Source: an uncultured Paludibacter sp.
GTDB lineage: Bacteria; Bacteroidota; Bacteroidia; Bacteroidales; Paludibacteraceae
Assembly (NCBI GenBank): GCA_937927845.1
Contig: CALFXE010000218.1
Location: 1 to 64,000, forward strand
Reading direction: 5' to 3'
DNA: 64,000 bases
This document shows, in pieces, positions 58,750-64,000 of this stretch; position 1 is the stretch's first letter; each line of letters opens with the position of its first letter. The position numbers and the translations under genes were made by a program. The notes under the pieces are model-generated. The model was not told where the DNA came from, ran no database searches, and saw only the letters and a list, made by a program, of their open reading frames with translations.

Positions 58750-60954
58750 ATGCTGGTCTTTGGAACACAAATGCACATTGTCACATTTCTTTTTGTAAGT
58801 ATAGAGATAGTTATCTTTCTTTATCTGGTAATATTTCGTTTAGCCCGTCCGGATGATAAGACCACTACGCTTAACCTTATCCTTATTTTTTTACTGCTTA
58901 CCTACAATATCACAGGAGGCCTGCTTCCCGATCCTAACCTGCCTGGATCATATTTCTTGCAGAACGTAATTGCGTATGCGACCGGTTTCATCACACCATG
59001 TTACTTTCCGTATTATGTCTATAAAGTCTTTGGTTTAACGAAGATGAAATTTCATGCCTATAAGGGCGTCTATTTATTTCTGATTTTACCATACTGTATT
59101 TTCATTCTGGTCTTTTGGTTTACAGAGGATTTGAGGGAGACGCAAAATCTATTGATCTTTCCTGTACTGTATGGCATCTGGGTAATTGTCTCCTTAACTA
59201 AAGCTATTCATCATAAATACAATTACGATCTTTCAAACATCAAGGGTAGGCAGGAAATGGTTGTGTTCTTGTTTAGCTTAACACCGTGGATAGGTTTACC
59301 AATCATTACTTACTTTGCTTTAGGTCAGGCAGTTGAGGCTTTAGTTACAAACATAGGGTTCCTACTTTTGTTTGGATTGCAAGTAATAAGGAATATTAAA
59401 GAGCTAAGAACAGAGCATGAAAAACTGATAGAATCAGAGCAGCGCCTGAGAAGCTGGAATACTGATCTTAAAGATGAAGTTCATAAGCGTACTAAGGAAC
59501 TGGAGAAAATCAATGAACAAAAAACGAATAATTTTATCAACCTCGTTCATGAAACCAAAACGCCTCTAACACTGATAAAGAATTATCTGGATGAGTACAT
59601 CAGTAAATATGGCACTGGCGAGGAATTGAATATTATAAAGGGAGGGGTAGATAAACTGACTGCTGATGTAATCAACCTATTCGATATTGAACGTTTTTCA
59701 AAGGGAATTGATACATATAAGCATAACCATGTTTCAGACTTTAGTGGCATCCTTCAGGATAGCCTTCCTTTGTTCAAGCATTATTGTGTTAAACATAAAA
59801 TCGAGTGTTCAACGTGTATTGACGAGAATATTTTTATTAAGGCAGATTCCAACGCGATTCACCGGATAGTAAATAATATTGTCGAGAACGCCATTAAATT
59901 TACCGATCCCAACGGCGAAGTGCTTATCTCGTTAAGTGGTCAGGAGAATGAGATAATCTTTTCAGTAGTGGACACGGGCATAGGCATTTCGGAAGATTTG
60001 CAAAAGAAAGTTTTTGACCCTTATTACCAAATCGGGTATAAACATACCAGCTTACAAGGCATGGGTCTTGGTTTACCGATAGTAAAGAAAGTAGTTGAAG
60101 GAATCGGCGGCACCGTATCTATCGAGAGCAATCCAGCTAAAATGCGGGGTACAAAAGTTATCATTACGCTACCCAGGTACACACCCACCGAAAAGGACAG
60201 ACCTGTAAAGAAAGTGGAAACATTGAATAAACTCAATTATAGCTTCAATTACGATGAAGTAAATGATACTGATTACGATTCGCAAAAAAGAACAATACTA
60301 CTGGTAGAGGATAACCTTGCGATGACTAATTTCCTTTCCAACAAACTCCGGGTTAGCTATAATGTATTTGTTGCTCATAACGGCTCCGAAGCGTTAAAGA
60401 AACTATTTGGAATGCCTGTGATGCCAGATCTCATACTATCCGATGTCATGATGGATAAAATGGATGGTTATACTTTCGCAAAAACTCTTTCAGAGCAAGA
60501 TAAATACAGTCACATACCCATTGTATTTTTAACCGCTAAATCAACACCTACCGACCGCCTGAAGGGCCTGCGGCTTGGCGCAATAGACTTCATTTCAAAG
60601 CCATTTTCATTTGAGGAATTGAGCCAGAAAATTGAAACCATACTTGATAATATCTTAAAGCAGCAAAAGGCGATATTTAACACATCCATTGCCGCTTTAA
60701 AAACAGGCAAAAGCCACGACCCAGACAATGTGGCTCAATCTTCGATTCCAAAATTTGAGCAGAACTGTAAGCTATTTCATCTAACGACCCGCGAAACAGA
60801 AATTGCCCGGCTAATATTTAAAGGGAAAACATATAAGGGCATAGCAAGGGAACTGTTCATATCTGAGAAAACCGTAACAAAGCATATCCAAAACATCTTT
60901 GCGAAAGCCGAGGTTTCCAATAAGATAGAACTTATAAATAAGCTGAGTAAATAG
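58750..60954 (+). CDS. Hybrid histidine kinase with receiver and LuxR-type output
   Basis: 734 residues. Seven N-terminal helices (1-210), coiled linker, HisKA with NLVHETKTPLTLIKNYLD (His267), HATPase (NAIHRIVNNIVENAIKFTDP; DTGIGISEDLQKKVFDPYYQ; GMGLGLPIVKKVVEGIGG), REC domain (TILLVEDNLAMTNFLSNKLR; LILSDVMMDKMDG with Asp565) and a C-terminal LuxR HTH (TTRETEIARLIFKGKTYKGI; SEKTVTKHIQNIF). The all-in-one arrangement allows membrane sensing and direct DNA binding. Near tra genes it may regulate transfer, as RteA/RteB do in CTnDOT; this is an analogy. Confidence 0.93.
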   Translation: MLVFGTQMHIVTFLFVSIEIVIFLYLVIFRLARPDDKTTTLNLILIFLLLTYNITGGLLPDPNLPGSYFLQNVIAYATGFITPCYFPYYVYKVFGLTKMKFHAYKGVYLFLILPYCIFILVFWFTEDLRETQNLLIFPVLYGIWVIVSLTKAIHHKYNYDLSNIKGRQEMVVFLFSLTPWIGLPIITYFALGQAVEALVTNIGFLLLFGLQVIRNIKELRTEHEKLIESEQRLRSWNTDLKDEVHKRTKELEKINEQKTNNFINLVHETKTPLTLIKNYLDEYISKYGTGEELNIIKGGVDKLTADVINLFDIERFSKGIDTYKHNHVSDFSGILQDSLPLFKHYCVKHKIECSTCIDENIFIKADSNAIHRIVNNIVENAIKFTDPNGEVLISLSGQENEIIFSVVDTGIGISEDLQKKVFDPYYQIGYKHTSLQGMGLGLPIVKKVVEGIGGTVSIESNPAKMRGTKVIITLPRYTPTEKDRPVKKVETLNKLNYSFNYDEVNDTDYDSQKRTILLVEDNLAMTNFLSNKLRVSYNVFVAHNGSEALKKLFGMPVMPDLILSDVMMDKMDGYTFAKTLSEQDKYSHIPIVFLTAKSTPTDRLKGLRLGAIDFISKPFSFEELSQKIETILDNILKQQKAIFNTSIAALKTGKSHDPDNVAQSSIPKFEQNCKLFHLTTRETEIARLIFKGKTYKGIARELFISEKTVTKHIQNIFAKAEVSNKIELINKLSK

Positions 60955-61031
60955 CCACAAATCATTGATTTACTACTAATTAAGTACGAAAATAGTAGGA
61001 ATTGCGTATAGGTTGCCCTAATAGCCAATCC

Positions 61032-61039
61032 TACCTTTG
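61032..61039 (+). promoter_or_regulatory. Bacteroidetes -7 element (TACCTTTG)
   Basis: Exact TAnnTTTG match 36 bp upstream of the ATG at 61076. No clear -33 TTTG at the usual spacing. Confidence 0.6.
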
Positions 61040-61075
61040 TAATGGCGAATAGTCGCTAAAACTAAAGTAAGGGAT

Positions 61076-62269
61076 ATGCGTGAAGGTTATGTATTAGAGT
61101 GGCTGGATACTTTGGTTACTGTAACATTGAATCCAGTAAAAAGTAAAATAGATATTGCCGTGTCCGGTGATATTTCAAAAATCACGGACCAGGTAATTAC
61201 TCAAAAAGACAAGGTTCAAACTGCCATTAAGTCCACCGTATTTACCCTTAATGACGAAGCAAAAATCAGGTGCTTGATAAAGAAATATCATTCAAGCCTG
61301 ATTACGTTATTAGATCAGGCATTAGAAGACCTGGCGCTCATTAAGGACAATATTCCTTTAAAGCAGGTATTAGACACCATAATTGTCTGCATTGATGAGT
61401 TGCTCACTTTAATTGAGCACAGATTTACAAGTTATTTAAGTGTAGACGAAAGAGTACCGGCTACCTATCTTGCTGTTCTCAAAAAAGAATTGACAAAGAG
61501 GCTATCGGCGGTAGATAGAAAGCTGCGTGATTATGGCATGTATCTGCCTGCCTTTAGAATATTAAAACAGGAATTAGAGAAGTTTCTAACTCAGCCATCC
61601 AATAAGCATACATATATCTTTCAGGAAATACTTTATATAAAAGACTTATGTCTGGAACTGGAACACCTCGAACCAGTGGATGAGGCTGCTGTTTACTCCA
61701 GGCTTGATGAATTACTCATCAGCATGAACTTCAATAGCAAAACCTACATTTATAGCCTGACACAGAGGTTAGCAGCCAGTATTAACGACCTTGAAAAACC
61801 CGATGAAAAAATGGATAGGCTCTTATTCTATCTCAAATTGTTTAAGCAATACCACAAAAGGCCCGGAATAGTATTTAATCGGAAAGACGCGGAGTTGCAC
61901 AAGCAAGTTTCCAATTGGTTTACACAGGAGGTATTTTACCTTGAGAAGCAGATACATTATTCAATCGTGCCCATAAAGGGAGTTGCCGCTCCTAAAGAAG
62001 TTGTTCAGAAAGAGAAGCCCAAGCTCCTGTCTATACTTTCGGTTGATCAAATGGCATTGATATTAAGAGCAGCAGACGACCTGAAAGTTGTTATGGCACG
62101 CTCTCTAAACAGTGTATTTAAAAATATTGTTCCCTACCTATCAACTCCTTACCAGGAAAATATATCGTATGATAGCATGAGAAGCAAATCTTATTCAGCA
62201 GAAACAAGGGATAAACAGATCGTCGTAGAAACGCTTCAACAGATGATTAAGAGAATAAATGAATATTGA
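61076..62269 (+). CDS. Large helical protein of unknown function in element backbone
   Basis: 397 residues, predominantly helical and soluble; no signal peptide. Charged repeats such as VLKKELTKRLSAVDRKLRDY and ILYIKDLCLELEHLEPVDEA suggest a coiled-coil scaffold. No family recognised. It lies between the histidine kinase and the tra operon, and has its own promoter. Possibly an element-specific regulatory or structural protein. Confidence 0.75.
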   Translation: MREGYVLEWLDTLVTVTLNPVKSKIDIAVSGDISKITDQVITQKDKVQTAIKSTVFTLNDEAKIRCLIKKYHSSLITLLDQALEDLALIKDNIPLKQVLDTIIVCIDELLTLIEHRFTSYLSVDERVPATYLAVLKKELTKRLSAVDRKLRDYGMYLPAFRILKQELEKFLTQPSNKHTYIFQEILYIKDLCLELEHLEPVDEAAVYSRLDELLISMNFNSKTYIYSLTQRLAASINDLEKPDEKMDRLLFYLKLFKQYHKRPGIVFNRKDAELHKQVSNWFTQEVFYLEKQIHYSIVPIKGVAAPKEVVQKEKPKLLSILSVDQMALILRAADDLKVVMARSLNSVFKNIVPYLSTPYQENISYDSMRSKSYSAETRDKQIVVETLQQMIKRINEY

Positions 62270-62273
62270 AACC

Positions 62274-62795
62274 TCAGCGCTGCTTATCCAGTTTCCATCC
62301 CGTGTCAAAATGAGAAAGGCTTGCACGTTCAACTTTCTTTTCGGAAAGGTCACGTTTCATCAGCTTGGCAAAAGGTGTGATGTTCTTATATGCGATAGTA
62401 TATTCCACAGTAGCACTTTTGTCGTCTTCCTGCAACTGAATGCCCGTAACTTCTGCTAAGTCCATATCTGCCACCTTCACCACCTGTACATTATCATACT
62501 TCTCATCTATGCGAATAAGGTAGGGCTTTGCCTTCTCCGTAAAATGGACAATAGGTTGTCCCGCGTCTTTTAGCTTCTGCGTTTTATCTATAGTTACCAA
62601 TCCTTCTGTCTCCAATCCTGCCTCTAATAGCTTCCTGGCACTTGCCGGATCACTCACATTAACCTCATACTCGTACACCTTCGGGTAATTCTTTTCAGAA
62701 CGTATAACCGACGCTGCTTCTTCTTTCTCCAGCTTTGTCTGGCTGCAAGATGCCATGAGTAAAATGGCAAGCCCTAATACACTTACTGTTTTCAT
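62274..62795 (-). CDS. Hypothetical lipoprotein
   Basis: 173 residues with signal peptide and lipobox LLMASC. The mature part is charged with alternating strands (YEYEVNVSDPASARKLLEAG; TGIQLQEDDKSATVEYTIAY). No family recognised. It ends 5 bp from the convergent upstream gene and its start faces the tra operon across a 219-bp gap. Confidence 0.7.
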   Translation of the reverse strand: MKTVSVLGLAILLMASCSQTKLEKEEAASVIRSEKNYPKVYEYEVNVSDPASARKLLEAGLETEGLVTIDKTQKLKDAGQPIVHFTEKAKPYLIRIDEKYDNVQVVKVADMDLAEVTGIQLQEDDKSATVEYTIAYKNITPFAKLMKRDLSEKKVERASLSHFDTGWKLDKQR

Positions 62796-63014
62796 AACAA
62801 TGCTGTTTTAGCTATTCAACAATAATGGTCAATCAATATTTCCGACTACTAATTTAAAAAAAATAATCGGTTTTCAGCCTCTGGAATAGCTGATAATCAT
62901 AGGGGTACAAGGGGTACAACTTTCAATGCAAGAAATGTTGGACTTGAAACGCCTTGCTCGTCTTCGTTTTTTTGCTATCAGAAACAACAGAATACAACGG
63001 CTTTCAAAGCCGGG

Positions 63015-63521
63015 ATGAAAAGTGTAAACGAAAAAAGCAAGCGTATGTTAAAAAACATTTCATGGTCAGACTACATTATTGCAGTTGCCATACTATTAGC
63101 CATCTATTACCTCTTTGTAGGTATGAAGTATTTCTCTGGTGAGATCAAGGATCTTCTATCCGGGAAAAGAAAATTGAAGTTCAGAGCAGCCGTTCCTTAC
63201 GATCATGCTGCATATAATCCGGACAATGAGCAAAGCCTTCAGGAAATCAGTGGTTTTGAGAAAACCACGGATGACGAATTTTCAGAAGTTGAGCATCTTA
63301 TCGAACGCCTGAAAGCGGTAATAGCAGATGCTTCCCGCAGAAAACTCATTCCCCAGGAATTTAAGCAATATCTCAGCATGGTGCTGAAAGAATACCCTTC
63401 TGTAAGATACTCTCCCCTTCGTTCATCTATCAATGAACTGATCGTATCTGAGTGTCAAAAATATGGTGCTGTTACACTTAACGAGGATGAAGTGGAACTG
63501 CTGTGGAAAGAAGCAGTGTAG
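63015..63521 (+). CDS. Unknown protein at start of tra operon
   Basis: 168 residues. One N-terminal membrane helix (YIIAVAILLAIYYLFVGMKY) and a soluble C-terminal region with ISGFEKTTDDEFSEVEHLIE and LKEYPSVRYSPLRSSINELI. It precedes the DUF4134/TraE gene and is probably a conjugation protein specific to Bacteroidetes elements. Function unknown. Confidence 0.7.
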   Translation: MKSVNEKSKRMLKNISWSDYIIAVAILLAIYYLFVGMKYFSGEIKDLLSGKRKLKFRAAVPYDHAAYNPDNEQSLQEISGFEKTTDDEFSEVEHLIERLKAVIADASRRKLIPQEFKQYLSMVLKEYPSVRYSPLRSSINELIVSECQKYGAVTLNEDEVELLWKEAV

Positions 63522-63528
63522 CAGACCT

Positions 63529-63620
63529 AATGGAGTGCGCTTCCCTGTCCCTCCCGGTGCGTAAGGGCGAAGTGTGGTAGGAATAAGCGGGACGTGTGAC
63601 GGCGAAGCCACTCCATTTTT
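63529..63620. other. Structured intergenic element before traE
   Basis: AATGGAGTG 63529-63537 pairs with CACTCCATT 63609-63617, and GCTTC 63539-63543 with GAAGC 63604-63608, a 14-bp stem with one bulged C (63538). Inside, GTCCC 63547-63551 pairs with GGGAC 63589-63593. TTT follows. The 60-nt G+C-rich loop region resembles the stretch at 1490-1770 in composition. It may be an RNA element, an attenuator or terminator. Confidence 0.5.
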
Positions 63621-63655
63621 AATTAGTTGATTTCAAACTTTAATAAACGTGTGTT

Positions 63656-63994
63656 ATGGAAATGTGCAGCAGGAAAACAAAAAAAAATAACCGTAAAAGG
63701 GTTATTATGGTCTGTGCCGCTCTGGCACTATTGGCTATCCATTATGGGGCGTTTGCTCAGGATGGCATACAGGGTATCAACGAAGCCAACACTAAGGTGC
63801 GAAGCTATTTTGCAGCAGGTACTAACCTGATGTATGCAGTGGGCGCATTGCTCGGTTTGATTGGCGCAGTTAAAGTGTATCAGAAATGGAATGCAGGCGA
63901 TCAGGATACCGGAAAGGTAGCAGCAGCCTGGTTTGGCAGTTGCATTTTCCTGGTAGTGGTAGCCACAGTCATTCAATCCTTCTTTGGAGTTTAA
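63656..63994 (+). CDS. traE: Conjugative transfer protein TraE (DUF4134)
   Basis: 112 residues: signal sequence (VIMVCAALALLAIHYGAFAQ), then two membrane helices with the DUF4134 pattern GIQGINEANTKVRSYFAAGT, LMYAVGALLGLIGAVKVYQK and DTGKVAAAWFGSCIFLVVVA. In CTnDOT-type systems TraE is the small pilin-like (VirB2-position) protein that opens the transfer operon. The operon continues beyond the right edge. Confidence 0.92.
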   Translation: MEMCSRKTKKNNRKRVIMVCAALALLAIHYGAFAQDGIQGINEANTKVRSYFAAGTNLMYAVGALLGLIGAVKVYQKWNAGDQDTGKVAAAWFGSCIFLVVVATVIQSFFGV

Positions 63995-64000
63995 AAATTC

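Noticed and set aside
1..64000. CRISPR arrays, tRNA, rRNA or intact insertion sequences
   Set aside because: No regularly spaced repeats, no cloverleaf tRNA with CCA-adjacent structure, and no transposase frame were recognised in the window.

Overview
The window reads as part of a large integrative and conjugative element or conjugative plasmid from a Bacteroidetes (Bacteroidota), probably a Chitinophagaceae/Sphingobacteriales-type host. The reasons are the DNA-transfer genes (a DUF4134/TraE-type protein, a Bacteroides-type relaxase with its accessory protein, and a VirD4-type coupling protein), the many Bacteroidetes-only families (HYC_CC_PP, DUF3347, DUF6122, DUF2911), promoter -7 elements of the form TAnnTTTG, and weak ribosome binding sites. 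The genus is an inference from gene content only.

Layout. 1-7,800 is element backbone, mostly on the minus strand: a phage/plasmid TIGR03299-type protein (cut by the left edge), SSB, coupling protein, relaxase, relaxosome accessory protein, a hairpin-rich putative oriT, and a Toprim primase, followed by small unknown genes. 7,776-8,374 has no gene but holds two blocks of nested inverted repeats and a leftward promoter/operator. 8,375-12,622 (+) is a metal/metalloid operon: CsoR-like regulator, thioredoxin-like protein, P1B-ATPase with an unusual YPC motif, HMA lipoprotein and ArsG/CcdA-like permease. Facing it, 17,829-12,647 (-) is an arsenic operon: ArsR, ArsM, Acr3, phosphate permease, small protein, metallophosphoesterase, GcvH-like protein and lipoprotein, with two ArsR-type operator palindromes. 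19,468-17,912 (-) is a mercury uptake operon (ArsR-type regulator, MerTP fusion, GDCCVxC protein, membrane protein) without merA in the window.

19,832-34,172 (+) is a second metal block: CusA/CzcA fused to a TolC domain, its adaptor, a TonB receptor behind a structured leader, histidinol dehydrogenase, a P-type ATPase with an atypical SPAE motif, a His-rich secreted protein, a HupE/UreJ membrane protein and a membrane anchor protein. 34,503-35,058 carries debris: a 33-bp duplicate of the upstream ATPase and a Tat-lipoprotein remnant.

35,059-58,117 (+) is a copper island: CopA (CPC), CopZ-like protein, two HYC_CC_PP proteins, an AraC-type regulator with an HMA-like N-terminus, a decayed class I aldolase, a tripartite Cus system whose pump gene is split at a perfect A_AAA_AAC slippery heptamer, two CPMHP-type adaptors, three DUF3347 proteins, a heme-binding protein, a multicopper oxidase with a C-terminal outer-membrane-like domain, a four-helix copper-storage protein, a DUF305 lipoprotein, a frameshifted DUF2911 gene and CopB (CPH). 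58,163-64,000 returns to backbone: GNAT, a hybrid histidine kinase with a LuxR-type output domain, unknown element proteins and the start of the tra operon (TraE/DUF4134).

Together the cargo would move and detoxify Cu, Hg, As and probably a Co/Ni/Zn-type ion. P1B-ATPases clear the cytoplasm, RND pumps clear the periplasm, CPMHP/HMA/Csp/DUF3347 proteins bind metal, the oxidase oxidises Cu(I), ArsM/Acr3 handle arsenite, and the flanking mob/tra genes spread the load.
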